Source: Clostridia bacterium (GTDB taxonomy: Bacteria; Bacillota; Clostridia; TANB77; CAG-508). Taken from it: a stretch of DNA of 64,000 bases. Location of the stretch: assembly GCA_029258515.1 (NCBI GenBank), contig JARHYK010000019.1, positions 1-64,000 on the forward strand, read 5' to 3'. The first letter of the stretch is position 1. The number at the start of each line of letters is the position of its first letter. Positions 6,763 to 16,826 of this stretch are shown here, in pieces. The notes below the pieces were generated by a model that saw nothing but the letters and a program-made list of their open reading frames with translations, was not told where the DNA came from and ran no database searches. A program made the position numbers and the translations under genes.

Positions 6763-9048
6763 TTAATGTGCAGCCTTTGAAGTTTGCTTTAAATTAACTT
6801 TAATTATAGAACCTTCTTCAACTTTAGAGTTTGCAGGTGGATCTTGAGAAACTACAGTACCAGAACCATCTATTGAAACATTCAAATTTAAAGCACGTAA
6901 GTTATTTTTGACTTGATATGCAGTCTGCATACTTAAATCTGGAACAGTAACAGAAGTTCTAGTTGTACTCGCATCATCATAAAGAATAATAACAGAATCT
7001 TTAGGAAGAGAAACACCAGGCTTAGGAACTTGATCAAAAACAGTTGTAGAATTCTTATCCTTACCAGTTACAGATTTTACATTAAAACCTAAATTAGCTA
7101 AATTTTTGATAGATTCTGCAAAAGTTTTATTTCTAACATCAGGAACATAATTTAATTTTGATGTAGTAGTAGTTAATGACGCATCAGAAGGAACTCCCAT
7201 ATATGGTAATATTTCTGTAAGCATTTGAGAAACAACAGGGGCAGCTACCTGACCACCTTGCTTTCCTTTATCTAACCCATAAAGACATAGCAACAATGTA
7301 ATTTGAGTATCTTCTACAGGAGAGATAGCGGCAAATGATGCGACATAGCCAGTAGTAGAATTACGATTTGCAGGTTCAGAAGTACCAGTTTTTCCACCAA
7401 CAGAATATCCAGTAACAGAACCACGATAAGCAGTACCATTAACAACAACAGAGTTCATCAATTCTCGCATAGTAGCAGCAGTTTCTTTAGAAAGGACTTG
7501 TCTAACAGGGACAGAATCAATATTTGTTATAGCACCAGTATCAGCGTTTGTAATTTTATCTACAATAGTAGGTTTCATCAAAATTCCATCATTAGCAATT
7601 GCAGAAATCGCAGAAATCATTTGTAAAGGAGTAATATTTAGCCCTTGCCCAAAAGACATTGTTGCAAGTTCAACATCACCAACACTAGATTCTTTTGCAA
7701 ACAAAGAATTAGATTCACCAGCTAAGTTACTACCAGTTTTATCCATAAATCCATATGCTTGATAATATTTATATAATTTATCAGCACCTATTTTTTTACC
7801 TAATTGCATAAAAGCAGGATTACAAGATTTCTCTAAAGCTTTTCTTAAACTTAAAGAACCATGAGGAGTAGCACTCCAACAATGAATTTTTCTATCAGCA
7901 ACTTGTTCATATCCATTACAATTAAATAAATATTCTTCTGGATCAACAATATGTTCTTCAAGAGCAACAGATGCGGTAATTAACTTAAAAACAGAACCGG
8001 GTTCATATAAATCTGTAACACAATTATTTTTCCACATGTTATTTAACAAAATACTTCTTTGCTCATCAGATGATTTATCGTAATCTTTAGAAATTATATC
8101 GTTAGGAGCAAAAGGTGTATTTAAGTTGTAATTTGGATAATTTGCCATAGCCTTTATTTTACCAGTCTTAGGCTCCATTGCGATACAAGTAGCGCCGGAA
8201 GCATGCTGAGTATCAAAAGCTTGTTTTAAATATTTCTCAATAATCATCTGTATATTAAAATCAATAGTTAAAGTTAAATCACTACCATTTTCAGCTGCGA
8301 TATATGATTTTTCAGAGTTAGGAATTTCTTTTTGATTACTTCCTTTTGAACTAACAATCTTTCCAGGAGTGCCTTGCAAAACAGATTCAAAAGTAGATTC
8401 AATACCAATTATACCTTCATTATCTGTACCACAAAAACCTAAAACATTTGATAATACATTATCATAAGGATAATATCTTTTAGTATCTTCATCTATATTA
8501 ATTCCAATTGTAATATCATTTTCTTTCATCCAAGTTTTCAAAGTATCAATTTTATTTTTTTCAACTTTTTTAGCAATTGTTTGAACACTAGAATGACTGT
8601 TAACTTTCTTTAAAGTTTCATCATAATCTAATTCAAAAATATCAGATAACCCTTTAGCGATTTTTTCCTTAAGCAAAGTTGTTTTCTCATCAGATTTATC
8701 TTGGATTTTAGTAGGATTAATAGTAACAGTATCAACAGGAACGCTACTTGCTAAAACTTTTCCAGTAGCATCATAAATATTACCACGTTTTGGACTAATT
8801 ATTTGATTAATTGATTGCTGTGAATAAGCTTTTTCTTTTAGAAAACTACTATTAATAAATTGCAAAACAAAAAGCCTTACAATAAGTAAAAATAAAATAG
8901 CAATTGCAACCAAAAAAAACACTTTAAGTTGTTTTGTATTGATAAAATTTTGAGATGTGAAGTCACTTTTAATTCTAACTAAATTATTCTTTTTATGTAC
9001 TTTTTTATTAATTATATTTTTTCTATTATTGTTTTTTTTCTTTTCCAT
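6763..9048 (-). CDS. Class B penicillin-binding protein with two PASTA domains (FtsI/SpoVD type)
   Basis: A 761-residue peptidoglycan transpeptidase. Order: basic cytoplasmic N-terminus (1-42), one membrane helix (about 43-63), PBP dimerisation region, transpeptidase domain with SxxK 'SVFK' (352-355), SxN 'SCN' (408-410) and 'KTGT' (553-556), then two PASTA repeats (about 634-695 and 700-757). The PASTA-bearing architecture fits SpoVD (cortex) or a division PBP of the FtsI group; the window gives no division-cluster context (no mraW, mraY, mur genes adjacent) so the choice remains open. Transcribed alone, convergent with its upstream neighbour and divergent from rsmA. Confidence 0.93.
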   Translation of the reverse strand: MEKKKNNNRKNIINKKVHKKNNLVRIKSDFTSQNFINTKQLKVFFLVAIAILFLLIVRLFVLQFINSSFLKEKAYSQQSINQIISPKRGNIYDATGKVLASSVPVDTVTINPTKIQDKSDEKTTLLKEKIAKGLSDIFELDYDETLKKVNSHSSVQTIAKKVEKNKIDTLKTWMKENDITIGINIDEDTKRYYPYDNVLSNVLGFCGTDNEGIIGIESTFESVLQGTPGKIVSSKGSNQKEIPNSEKSYIAAENGSDLTLTIDFNIQMIIEKYLKQAFDTQHASGATCIAMEPKTGKIKAMANYPNYNLNTPFAPNDIISKDYDKSSDEQRSILLNNMWKNNCVTDLYEPGSVFKLITASVALEEHIVDPEEYLFNCNGYEQVADRKIHCWSATPHGSLSLRKALEKSCNPAFMQLGKKIGADKLYKYYQAYGFMDKTGSNLAGESNSLFAKESSVGDVELATMSFGQGLNITPLQMISAISAIANDGILMKPTIVDKITNADTGAITNIDSVPVRQVLSKETAATMRELMNSVVVNGTAYRGSVTGYSVGGKTGTSEPANRNSTTGYVASFAAISPVEDTQITLLLCLYGLDKGKQGGQVAAPVVSQMLTEILPYMGVPSDASLTTTTSKLNYVPDVRNKTFAESIKNLANLGFNVKSVTGKDKNSTTVFDQVPKPGVSLPKDSVIILYDDASTTRTSVTVPDLSMQTAYQVKNNLRALNLNVSIDGSGTVVSQDPPANSKVEEGSIIKVNLKQTSKAAH

Positions 9049-9201
9049 ATTCTCACCATTCTTTTGTTAATATTTATTGCTATTGTATAATAAAAAAGCT
9101 CAAAAATCAATATTTATTATAAAAAGAAATTAGGTAAGATAAAAATAATTGCTAAATAAAAATAAAAATGGTATAATATACAAAAATAAGGAGAGTTAAT
9201 T

Positions 9202-10068
9202 ATGGAAAATGTATTTGAAGAAACACTAAAAATAATGAAAAAGTATAATATAAAAGCAAATAAAAGTTTAGGACAAAATTTTTTAATAAATGACATGGCT
9301 ATAAATAAAATTATAGAAAATAGCAATATTTCTAAAGAAGATTTAATAATAGAAATAGGACCAGGACTTGGAACTTTAACAAAAGAAATAATAAAAAAAG
9401 CAGGTAAAGTAATATGCATAGAATTAGATAAAAAAATGGTAAATATATTAAAAGACAGATTTGAAAATAATGAAAAGATTAATATAATAAATGAAGATAT
9501 ATTAAAAGTAGACTTAAGCAAAATAATAAAAGAAGAAAAAGAATCAGGTAAGATTAAAAATGCAAAAATAGTTGCTAACTTACCATACTATATTACAACA
9601 CCAATAATAATGAAATTGTTAGAAGAAAAGTTAGATTTAGAAACAATAACAGTAATGATACAAAAAGAAGTAGCAGATAGACTAATTGCTATTCCAGGTG
9701 AAAAAAATACAGGAGCTATAACATATAGTATATATTATTATTCAGAAGCTAAAAAAATAGTAGAAGTAGAAAAAGAATCATTTATACCAGCACCAGAAGT
9801 GACATCAGAAGTAATACAACTAAAAATAAGAAAAGAAAAACCAATAAAAATAGATAATGAAAAAGAATTATTTAAGATTATAAAAAATGCATTTATGCAA
9901 AGAAGAAAAACATTACTAAATGCTCTAGTAAATACTAAAATTTTTGAAAATAAAAAACAAGGCATAGAAATTTTAAATAAAATAGGAATTAGCGAAAATA
10001 TACGAGCTGAAAAATTGACCTTAGAAGACTTTGCTAAAATTAGCAAAACACTCCAAAAAGATCAATAG
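9202..10068 (+). CDS. rsmA: 16S rRNA dimethyladenosine transferase
   Basis: RsmA/KsgA dimethylates two adjacent adenines in helix 45 of 16S rRNA. The 288-residue protein has 'KSLGQNFLIN' (21-30), the SAM loop 'EIGPGLGTLT' (51-60), the target-base motif 'NLPYYITTP', and the C-terminal 'NAFMQRRKTLLNAL' helix. Length and motifs are normal. ATG 9202 follows AAGGAGAG by 8 bases. Confidence 0.97.
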   Translation: MENVFEETLKIMKKYNIKANKSLGQNFLINDMAINKIIENSNISKEDLIIEIGPGLGTLTKEIIKKAGKVICIELDKKMVNILKDRFENNEKINIINEDILKVDLSKIIKEEKESGKIKNAKIVANLPYYITTPIIMKLLEEKLDLETITVMIQKEVADRLIAIPGEKNTGAITYSIYYYSEAKKIVEVEKESFIPAPEVTSEVIQLKIRKEKPIKIDNEKELFKIIKNAFMQRRKTLLNALVNTKIFENKKQGIEILNKIGISENIRAEKLTLEDFAKISKTLQKDQ

Positions 10069-10081
10069 AAAATAAAATAAT

Positions 10082-10110
10082 TTGACAAATATAATAAATT
10101 AATGTATAAT
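10082..10110 (+). promoter_or_regulatory. Consensus sigma-A promoter for the RNase J gene
   Basis: Perfect TTGACA (10082-10087), 17-bp spacer, perfect TATAAT (10105-10110). It starts 14 bases after the rsmA stop and implies an untranslated leader of nearly 290 bases before the RNase J start. Confidence 0.85.
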
Positions 10111-10287
10111 ACCTTTAATAAATTGCTAATAAGCAAAAATGAGATTTTATTAAAACCTAAAAGAAAAAAGAAACGGGAATATAATTTAAATAGGTTATTA
10201 AAAAGGTAAACGGAAAAAATAATAATAGAAGATTATTAAAATTGATTGAATTAAAATAATAAAAAATATATTTGTCATTGTAAAAAT

Positions 10288-10324
10288 TTAGTCAATTAGT
10301 TTAATTAATTAGACTAATTTTTTT
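10288..10324 (+). terminator. Terminator-like hairpin in the RNase J leader (possible attenuator)
   Basis: TTAGTCAATT pairs with AATTAGACTAA (one bulge) and is followed by seven Ts. It lies between the strong promoter at 10082 and the coding start at 10406. Upstream leader sequence contains short G-containing blocks (GAAACGGGAA, AGGTAAACGG) in an otherwise A/T background, which may form an alternative structure. Regulation by attenuation is inference. Confidence 0.55.
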
Positions 10325-10405
10325 ATGTTGCGCAATGATATAAAAGTATTTTAGGTAAAATGAAATTGAAAATAAAATAAAATAAAGAAAGAAGGAATGA
10401 AAAAT

Positions 10406-12301
10406 ATGACAAGAGAAAATTTAAGTAAAAAAGAGCAATCTAGTGATAAAGAAAAAGAAAAAATCACAAAAAGAAAAAAAAATGAGATAAAACCAAAAAG
10501 AACAACTAAAAAAATTGAAGAAAAAAAAGAAGGGACAAAAACAAAAAAAAGAACAACAAGTAAAGTGGTAAAAAATGTAAATAAGTTACCAATAAAAAAA
10601 GGAGAACAACGACTATTATCAAATAAAAAAAGCGTGTTTAAAAAATCAAAATTAAAAATAATACCATTAGGAGGATTACATGAAGTTGGAAAAAATATCA
10701 CAGTTTTTGAATATGAAAATGATATAGTAATAGTAGATTGTGGATTATCATTTCCAGAAGACGACATGCTAGGAATAGACTTAGTAATACCAGATATTTC
10801 ATATCTAGAAAGAAACAAAGAAAAAATAAGAGGAATGTTAATAACACATGGACACGAAGATCATATAGGAAGTATACCATATTTCTTAAAACAAATAAAT
10901 GTACCAATATATGCTCCAAAACTTGCATGTGGACTAATTAGAAATAAATTAGAAGAACATCACTTATTAAAAAGCACACAACTAATAGAAATAACAGCTG
11001 GACAATCTATTTTATTAGGAGATAATTTTAAAGTAGAATTTATAAGAAGTACACACAGTATTCCAGATTCAATAATGATAGCACTAACAACACCTGTAGG
11101 AACTGTTTTACACACAGGAGATTTCAAAATAGACTATACACCAATAGATGGTAAAATAATGGATTTAGGAAGAATAGCGGAATTAGGAAATCAAGGAATT
11201 TTAGCATTAATGGCAGACAGTACAAATGCTGAAAGAAAAGGGTTTACAATGTCTGAAAGTACAGTAGGAGAAGTGTTAGATAAATTATTTATCCACTGTA
11301 CAAAAAGAATAGTAGTTGCAACATTTGCATCAAATGTTCACAGAGTACAACAAATAGTAAATGCAGCAGTAAAATACGGAAGAAAAATAGCAGTATGTGG
11401 TAGAAGCATGATAAATATGATAACAACTGCAAGAGAACTAGGATATATCGAATGTCCAGAGGATTTATTTATTGATATAGATAAAATAGGAATATATAAT
11501 GACGAACAATTAGTAATAATAACAACAGGAAGTCAAGGAGAACCAATGTCTGCATTAACTAGAATGGCAGCAGGAGACCACAGAAAAGTTAAAATAACAC
11601 AAAATGACTTAGTTATAATATCAGCAAATCCAATACCAGGAAATGAAAAATTTGTATCAAAAGTAATTGATGATTTAATGCAAATAGGGGCAGAAGTAGT
11701 ATATAGTGCATTAGCAGATGTACATGTATCAGGACATGCTTGTCAAGAAGAACAAAAATTAATTTTAGCTCTAGCAAAACCAAAATATTTTATTCCAGTA
11801 CATGGAGAATATAGACAACTAATATCTCATGGAGAAACAGCTCATAGTATGGGAATAGAAGAAAAAAATATATTATATATGTCAAATGGTAGAATACTAG
11901 AAATTGACGAAGAAGAAGCTAAATTCAATGGAACAGTTCCAAGTGGTAGAGTTTTAGTAGATGGATTAGGAGTTGGAGATGTAGGAAATATCGTATTAAG
12001 AGATAGACAACATTTATCACAAGATGGATTAATAGTAATCGTTTTAACAATGGATTCATCAACAGGAGAAGTAATAGCAGGACCAGATGTAATATCTAGA
12101 GGATTTGTATATGTAAGAGAATCAGAAAACTTAATGGATGATGTAAAATCAGTAGTAAGACATGAAATAAATAAATGTGAACAACGAGGAATTAGAGACT
12201 GGGCAACAATAAAATCAACAGTTAGAGAAAATTTAAGAGACTATATTTTTATGAAAACAAAAAGAAATCCTATGATTATCCCAATTATAATGGAAGTATA
12301 G
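10406..12301 (+). CDS. rnj: Ribonuclease J
   Basis: A metallo-beta-lactamase/beta-CASP ribonuclease with 5'-exo and endo activity, central to RNA decay in Firmicutes. The first about 75 residues are a Lys/Glu/Thr-rich, probably disordered extension; the core starts at 'KIIPLGGLHEVGKN'. The metal site 'THGHEDHIGS' lies near residues 147-156, with 'STHSIPDS', 'HTGDFK', 'DSTNAE', 'TGSQGEP', 'SGHA' and 'PVHGEYR' following in family order. I chose ATG 10406 because GAAAGAAGG ends 10 bases upstream; ATG 10397 would be almost on top of it. Confidence 0.96.
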   Translation: MTRENLSKKEQSSDKEKEKITKRKKNEIKPKRTTKKIEEKKEGTKTKKRTTSKVVKNVNKLPIKKGEQRLLSNKKSVFKKSKLKIIPLGGLHEVGKNITVFEYENDIVIVDCGLSFPEDDMLGIDLVIPDISYLERNKEKIRGMLITHGHEDHIGSIPYFLKQINVPIYAPKLACGLIRNKLEEHHLLKSTQLIEITAGQSILLGDNFKVEFIRSTHSIPDSIMIALTTPVGTVLHTGDFKIDYTPIDGKIMDLGRIAELGNQGILALMADSTNAERKGFTMSESTVGEVLDKLFIHCTKRIVVATFASNVHRVQQIVNAAVKYGRKIAVCGRSMINMITTARELGYIECPEDLFIDIDKIGIYNDEQLVIITTGSQGEPMSALTRMAAGDHRKVKITQNDLVIISANPIPGNEKFVSKVIDDLMQIGAEVVYSALADVHVSGHACQEEQKLILALAKPKYFIPVHGEYRQLISHGETAHSMGIEEKNILYMSNGRILEIDEEEAKFNGTVPSGRVLVDGLGVGDVGNIVLRDRQHLSQDGLIVIVLTMDSSTGEVIAGPDVISRGFVYVRESENLMDDVKSVVRHEINKCEQRGIRDWATIKSTVRENLRDYIFMKTKRNPMIIPIIMEV

Positions 12302-12313
12302 TTAACATATAAG

Positions 12314-12349
12314 TGCCAAGAATTAAAGTCTTGGCATTTAACATTTTTT
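12314..12349 (+). terminator. Terminator of RNase J gene
   Basis: TGCCAAGA (12314-12321) pairs with TCTTGGCA (12329-12336) and is followed by TTTAACATTTTTT. Confidence 0.85.
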
Positions 12350-12394
12350 GTATATTTTGTTGATAAGAAAAATAAAAACTAGAACGTATACAAC

Positions 12395-12423
12395 TTGAAA
12401 TTTGAAGGAAAATGTTATATAAT
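12395..12423 (+). promoter_or_regulatory. Promoter of gltX
   Basis: TTGAAA (12395-12400), 17-bp spacer, TATAAT (12418-12423), about 43 bases before the gltX ATG. Confidence 0.7.
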
Positions 12424-12465
12424 ACGGTAAAATAAAAAGAAGAATAAAAGATATAGGAGGCAAAA

Positions 12466-14127
12466 ATGGATTATAAAGATTTAGCAAACTTAATATTTCC
12501 AGATGCAAAGGAAATAAAATATTATGAAGAAAAATACCCAAGAAGAGAATTACCAGAAGGAGCAATAGTAACAAGATTTGCACCAAGTCCAACAGGATTT
12601 GTTCATATTGGAGGAATATACCAAGCACTAATAGCTAAAAAATTAGCAAAACAAACAAATGGAGTATTTTTTCTAAGAATAGAAGATACAGATCAAAAAA
12701 GAGAAGTAGAAAATGGAATAACAGGGATAGTAAATTCATTAGTAGAATATGGAATTGAACAAGATGAAGGAATGATATCAGAAAACGAAGGAAAAGGAAA
12801 CTATGGCCCATATAAGCAATCACAAAGAAAAGAAATATATCAAGCATATGCTAAATATTTAATAGAACAAGGAAAAGCATATCCATGTTTTTGTTCACCA
12901 GAGGAAGTAGATGAAATAAGAGCAAAACAAGAAGCAGCAAAAATAAGACCAGGATATTATGGTGTTTGGGCAAAATGTAGAAATTTAACAGTAGAAGAAA
13001 TGATAGAAAAAATAAAAGCAGGAGAAAAATATATTGTTAGATTTAAATCGCCAGGAAGAGAAGATAGAAAAATAAAACACAAAGATGCAATAAAAGGAAA
13101 TGTAGACTTTCCAGAAAATGATCAAGATATAGTAATAATAAAAGCAGATGGACTTCCAACATATCATTTTGCGCATGCAATAGATGATCATTTAATGGGA
13201 ACAACACATGTGATAAGAGGAGATGAGTGGCTATCATCAGTACCACTACATTTACAATTATTCCAAGAATTAGGATTTAAAGCACCTAAATATTGCCATA
13301 TAGCACCAGTTATGAAAAATGATAATGGGAATAAAAGAAAACTAAGTAAAAGAAAAGATCCAGAAGCAGCAGTTAGCTACTATTCAGAAGTAGGAATACC
13401 AAAAGAAGCTGTTAAAGAATATTTATTAAATATAGCAAATTCAACATTTGAAAATTGGAGAAGAGCAAATAAAGATAAATCAATAGATGAATTCGAATTA
13501 CAACTAAACAAAATGAGTGTAAGTGGAGCATTATTTGATATGGTAAAATTACTAGATGTATCAAAAATTGTAATATCAAAAATGACAGCAGAAGAAGTAT
13601 ATACTAATTCATTAAATTGGGCTAAAAAATATGATGATGAACTAGCTAAAATATTAGAAGAAAATAAAGAATATGCATTAAAAGTATTTGGAATAGAAAG
13701 AGGAAACAAAAAGCCTAGAAAAGACATAGCAAAATGGTCAGATGTTAAAGAAAATATTTCATATATGTTTAAAGAATTATTTGAAAAAGATAATACTAAA
13801 TATCCATTCCAAGTAATAAATGAAAAAGAAGATATAAATAAAATATTAGATTTATATATTTCAAAATATTATGATGAAAATGATGATAAACAAATGTGGT
13901 TTGATAAAATAAAAGAATTAGCTGGAGAACTAGGATATGCAAAAGAAGTAAAAGAATTTAAAGCAAATCCAGAAAAATACAAAGCACATGTTGGAGATGT
14001 AAGTACAGTTCTAAGAGTAATTCTTACAAAAAGAACAAATACACCAGATATGTATGAAATTATGCAAGTATTAGGAAAAGAAGAAGTCATAAAAAGATTA
14101 CAAGAGGGAATGAAAAATGGAATATAA
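12466..14127 (+). CDS. gltX: Glutamyl-tRNA synthetase
   Basis: Class I aminoacyl-tRNA synthetase charging tRNA-Glu. 553 residues, longer than the usual 480-500, with a roughly 30-residue N-terminal extension before 'TRFAPSPTGFVHIGG' (36-50, HIGH motif). The KMSKS equivalent 'KRKLSKRKD' is near 290-297. 'IRGDEWLSS' and 'LRIEDTDQKR' are typical GlxRS elements. The 3' end overlaps the next gene by 11 bases. Confidence 0.95.
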   Translation: MDYKDLANLIFPDAKEIKYYEEKYPRRELPEGAIVTRFAPSPTGFVHIGGIYQALIAKKLAKQTNGVFFLRIEDTDQKREVENGITGIVNSLVEYGIEQDEGMISENEGKGNYGPYKQSQRKEIYQAYAKYLIEQGKAYPCFCSPEEVDEIRAKQEAAKIRPGYYGVWAKCRNLTVEEMIEKIKAGEKYIVRFKSPGREDRKIKHKDAIKGNVDFPENDQDIVIIKADGLPTYHFAHAIDDHLMGTTHVIRGDEWLSSVPLHLQLFQELGFKAPKYCHIAPVMKNDNGNKRKLSKRKDPEAAVSYYSEVGIPKEAVKEYLLNIANSTFENWRRANKDKSIDEFELQLNKMSVSGALFDMVKLLDVSKIVISKMTAEEVYTNSLNWAKKYDDELAKILEENKEYALKVFGIERGNKKPRKDIAKWSDVKENISYMFKELFEKDNTKYPFQVINEKEDINKILDLYISKYYDENDDKQMWFDKIKELAGELGYAKEVKEFKANPEKYKAHVGDVSTVLRVILTKRTNTPDMYEIMQVLGKEEVIKRLQEGMKNGI

Positions 14128-14305
14128 TGTAGGAGATGTTGTAAGAACAAAAAAAGAGCATCCTTGCGGAAGCAAATTATGGGAAATAACAAGGGTAGGA
14201 GTAGACTTCAAACTAAAATGTCAAGGGTGTGGACATGTTATAATGATAGAACGTCAAAAAGCTTTAAAAATGATTACTAAAAAAATAGAAAGTAACAAAA
14301 ACTAG
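14117..14305 (+). CDS. DUF951 family small protein
   Basis: A 62-residue protein with the DUF951 pattern: 'VGDVVRTKKEHPCGSKLWEITRVG.DFKLKCQGCGHVIMIER'. The HPCG and CxGCG motifs suggest a small metal- or nucleic-acid-binding fold; function unknown. It is translationally coupled to gltX (11-base overlap, start inside gltX). Confidence 0.9.
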   Translation: MEYNVGDVVRTKKEHPCGSKLWEITRVGVDFKLKCQGCGHVIMIERQKALKMITKKIESNKN

Positions 14306-14363
14306 CAAAAAAGAATATTATACAATATAGTATTTTATATGATATTATATTGGAGGTGACTTT

Positions 14364-14648
14364 ATGGTTGAGCCACAAAATCAAAAAATATGTTGCTATG
14401 ATAATTTAAAAAATCAGTGTGAAAAATTAACTAGAAATGGTAATGATAGAAATTGTTTAGGATTAGTACTAAGTATAATACTTGTAACATTAGCATTTGT
14501 ATTAGGTTTAATAATAGGAGCTATATTTAGTAATCAAATATTAGCTGCATTACCAGCAGTAATTGTTTTAGCAATAGTATTAGCATTACTATTATTATTA
14601 ACGACAGTTTTTATGATGTGCCAAAGGAATAGAAGATGTAGGAGATAA
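14364..14648 (+). CDS. Small Cys-containing membrane protein, unknown
   Basis: 94 residues: a polar N-terminus with Cys pairs ('KICCYDNLKNQC'), two hydrophobic helices (about 33-55 and 60-82), and a basic Cys-containing tail 'CQRNRRCRR'. GGAGGTGA lies upstream of the ATG. I do not recognise a family. Preceded by TATAATATAG-like sequence and followed by a strong terminator, so it appears to be a single-gene unit. Confidence 0.7.
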   Translation: MVEPQNQKICCYDNLKNQCEKLTRNGNDRNCLGLVLSIILVTLAFVLGLIIGAIFSNQILAALPAVIVLAIVLALLLLLTTVFMMCQRNRRCRR

Positions 14649-14650
14649 AT

Positions 14651-14689
14651 AAAAAGAACAATTTAAGAATTTTTAAATTGTTCTTTTTT
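14651..14689. terminator. Bidirectional terminator
   Basis: AAAAAGAACAATTTAA pairs with TTAAATTGTTCTTTTTT around GAATTT. It lies between the small membrane protein gene and the convergent engB. Confidence 0.85.
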
Positions 14690-14694
14690 AGTTA

Positions 14695-15277
14695 TTAAAT
14701 ATAGTTTTCTATAAAATTCCATACATCATCTGAATATATTTTTCTTTCGGCAGAAAAAGGCAAAGTTGTGATATCTCCAATAGGGTTTAGAATTTTTTGA
14801 ATATTTTTAACTTCATTATCTACTTTTGTAATAGCAATTTTATCAGCTTTATTAGTTAATATTAAACATGGTAGACCAGAACGAATAATATAATCATACA
14901 TTAATTTATCGTTTTCGCTTGGTTTGTGTCTTATATCAACTAAAAACACAACAAGAGTAATTTCTTCTCTATTAAAAAGATAGTCTTCAATAAATTTACC
15001 TACTTGCTCTTGTTCTTTTTTAGACATTTTACTATAGCCATATCCGTGGTAAATCTACAAAATAAAATTTTTCATCTATGTTATAAAAATTAATTTGTCT
15101 AGTTTTACCAGGCTCACTACTTGTTCTAGCTAGTTTTTTTCTATTAATCATAGTATTTACAAAACTAGATTTACCAACATTAGATTTACCAACTAAAACA
15201 ACTTCAGGTAAGTGATTTTTAGGATATTGCTTTTCACTTACAGCAGAAACTTCAAATTTGGGATTATTTACTAACAT
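14695..15277 (-). CDS. engB: Ribosome-biogenesis GTP-binding protein EngB (YsxC/YihA), with +1 shift at CGG
   Basis: Essential GTPase for 50S assembly. The first frame (15277 down to 15047, 77 codons) has Walker A 'GKSNVGKSS' (30-38), '[10 protein letters not shown]' (56-65) and ends in 'FVDLP', the start of the G3 motif. The zero frame reads CGG then ATA TGG CTA TAG. Skipping one base gives 'GYGYSK', completing the invariant DLPGYGY motif, then 'LVDIRH', 'LTNKADK' (G4) and the natural stop. Joined length is 193 residues, normal for EngB. It overlaps serS by 14 bases at its start. Loss of this gene is lethal in most bacteria, which argues against a true knock-out. Confidence 0.9.
15044..15046 (-). 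other. In-frame CGG, candidate +1 recoding site in engB
   Basis: Minus-strand context CCA CGG ATA; reading CCA, skipping C, then GGA TAT GGC restores the invariant G3 motif DLP-GYG. The zero-frame TAG follows three codons after CGG. Confidence 0.75.
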
Positions 15278-16550
15278 CTATAACCTCCAAACCACCCATA
15301 TAAGGTCTTAAAACTTCTGGAATAACAACAGAACCATCAGGTCTATAATTATTTTCTATAATAGAAATTAACATACGAGGTGGGGCAACAACAGTATTAT
15401 TTAAAGTATGAGCAAAATAGTTTTTATTTTCTCCTTTAATTCTAATACCTAATCTTCTAGCTTGAGCATCTGTCAAGTTAGAACAACTACCAACTTCAAA
15501 ATATTTTTTTTGTCGAGGAGACCATGCTTCAACATCACAAGATTTGGCCTTTAAGTCTGCTAAATCACCACTACAACATTCTAATGTTCTAACAGGAATG
15601 TTCATACTTCTAAAAAATTCAACTGTATATGACCACATTTTATCATACCAATCCCAAGAATCTTCTGGTTCACAAACAACTACCATTTCTTGTTTTTCAA
15701 ATTGGTGAATTCTGTATACTCCACGTTCTTCGATACCATGAGCACCTTTTTCTTTTCTAAAACAAGGAGAATATGATGTCATTGTATATGGCATATTTTC
15801 TTTATTTAAAATTTGATCTTTAAATTTACCTATCATAGAATGTTCAGAAGTACCAATTAAATATAAGTCTTCTCCTTCAATTTTATACATCATTGCATCC
15901 ATTTCTTCGAAACTCATAACACCAGTCACTACATCACTTCTAATCATAAAAGGTGGAATGCAATAAGTAAATCCTTTGTTAATCATAAAATCTCTTGCAT
16001 ATGTTAAAACAGCTGAATGAAGTCTTGCAATATTCCCCATTAAATAGTAAAAACCTTGCCCTGCAACACGTCTAGCACTATCTAAATCAAGTCCACCTAA
16101 GTTTTCTAAAATTTCTCCATGAAAAGGAATTTCATAGTCAGGAACTATAGGTTCACCATATTTTTTAATTTCTACATTTTCACTATCATCTTTTCCAATA
16201 GGTACAGACTCGTGAATGATATTAGGAATTTTCATCATGCGAGTTTTGATTTCTTCTGAATACATACTTTCTAATTTTTCATTTTCTTCTAATTTTTTAT
16301 TTATTTCTTGCACTTTAACCTTAACATCTTCAGCTTCATCTTTTTTTCCATTTTTCATAAGATTTCCAATTTGATTACTTAATTGCTTCCTTTCAGATCT
16401 TAAGTTATCACCATCTAATTTAGCTTTTCTATTTTTCTTATCTAAGTCAATAACTTCATCAACTAAACTAATTTTGCTATCTTGAAATTTTTTCTTGATA
16501 TTTTCTTTAACAATATCAGGATTTTCTTTTAAAAAATTAATATCTATCAT
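15264..16550 (-). CDS. serS: Seryl-tRNA synthetase
   Basis: Class II synthetase, 428 residues. The N-terminal coiled-coil arm that grips the long tRNA-Ser variable arm spans about residues 28-105 (Lys/Glu-rich). The catalytic core shows 'GTSEHSMIG', motif 2 '[12 protein letters not shown]' and motif 3 near '[14 protein letters not shown]'. Start at 16550 has GGAGGT seven bases upstream. Lies upstream of engB in the same operon and downstream of a DUF1653 gene. Confidence 0.96.
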   Translation of the reverse strand: MIDINFLKENPDIVKENIKKKFQDSKISLVDEVIDLDKKNRKAKLDGDNLRSERKQLSNQIGNLMKNGKKDEAEDVKVKVQEINKKLEENEKLESMYSEEIKTRMMKIPNIIHESVPIGKDDSENVEIKKYGEPIVPDYEIPFHGEILENLGGLDLDSARRVAGQGFYYLMGNIARLHSAVLTYARDFMINKGFTYCIPPFMIRSDVVTGVMSFEEMDAMMYKIEGEDLYLIGTSEHSMIGKFKDQILNKENMPYTMTSYSPCFRKEKGAHGIEERGVYRIHQFEKQEMVVVCEPEDSWDWYDKMWSYTVEFFRSMNIPVRTLECCSGDLADLKAKSCDVEAWSPRQKKYFEVGSCSNLTDAQARRLGIRIKGENKNYFAHTLNNTVVAPPRMLISIIENNYRPDGSVVIPEVLRPYMGGLEVIDVSK

Positions 16551-16565
16551 AAATATACCTCCAAG

Positions 16566-16826
16566 TTATTTTAAATAATTTTTCTCAATATCACTAACAA
16601 GTTCAAAACGAAACTTTTGACCAGTAATATTATCTTGTCTATCAGAAACATCTTCTAAAAACATTTTTTCAGGTCTTACCCAAAGATTACGATTATCATC
16701 ATTTTTATATAAAGGTTTATAAACAACCATCTTTTCCAAATTTTCCGAGTTATATGCAATATTTTCTACAAAATAATAATTACCCTTAAAATGACGATAC
16801 ACTCTATTAATTTTAACTTCTTCCAT
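16566..16826 (-). CDS. DUF1653 family protein
   Basis: An 86-residue protein with 'VYRHFKGNYYFVENIAYNSE', 'MVVYKPLY' and 'LWVRPEKMFLE', the DUF1653 signature; function unknown. I place the start at 16826 because TAGGAGG lies 7 bases upstream; an earlier in-frame ATG at 16865 has no site. First gene of the serS-engB unit. Confidence 0.85.
   Translation of the reverse strand: MEEVKINRVYRHFKGNYYFVENIAYNSENLEKMVVYKPLYKNDDNRNLWVRPEKMFLEDVSDRQDNITGQKFRFELVSDIEKNYLK

Noticed and set aside
10105..10396. T-box or known riboswitch in the RNase J leader
   Set aside because: No T-box sequence (TGGxACCGCG), and no recognisable conserved core of a known riboswitch class.
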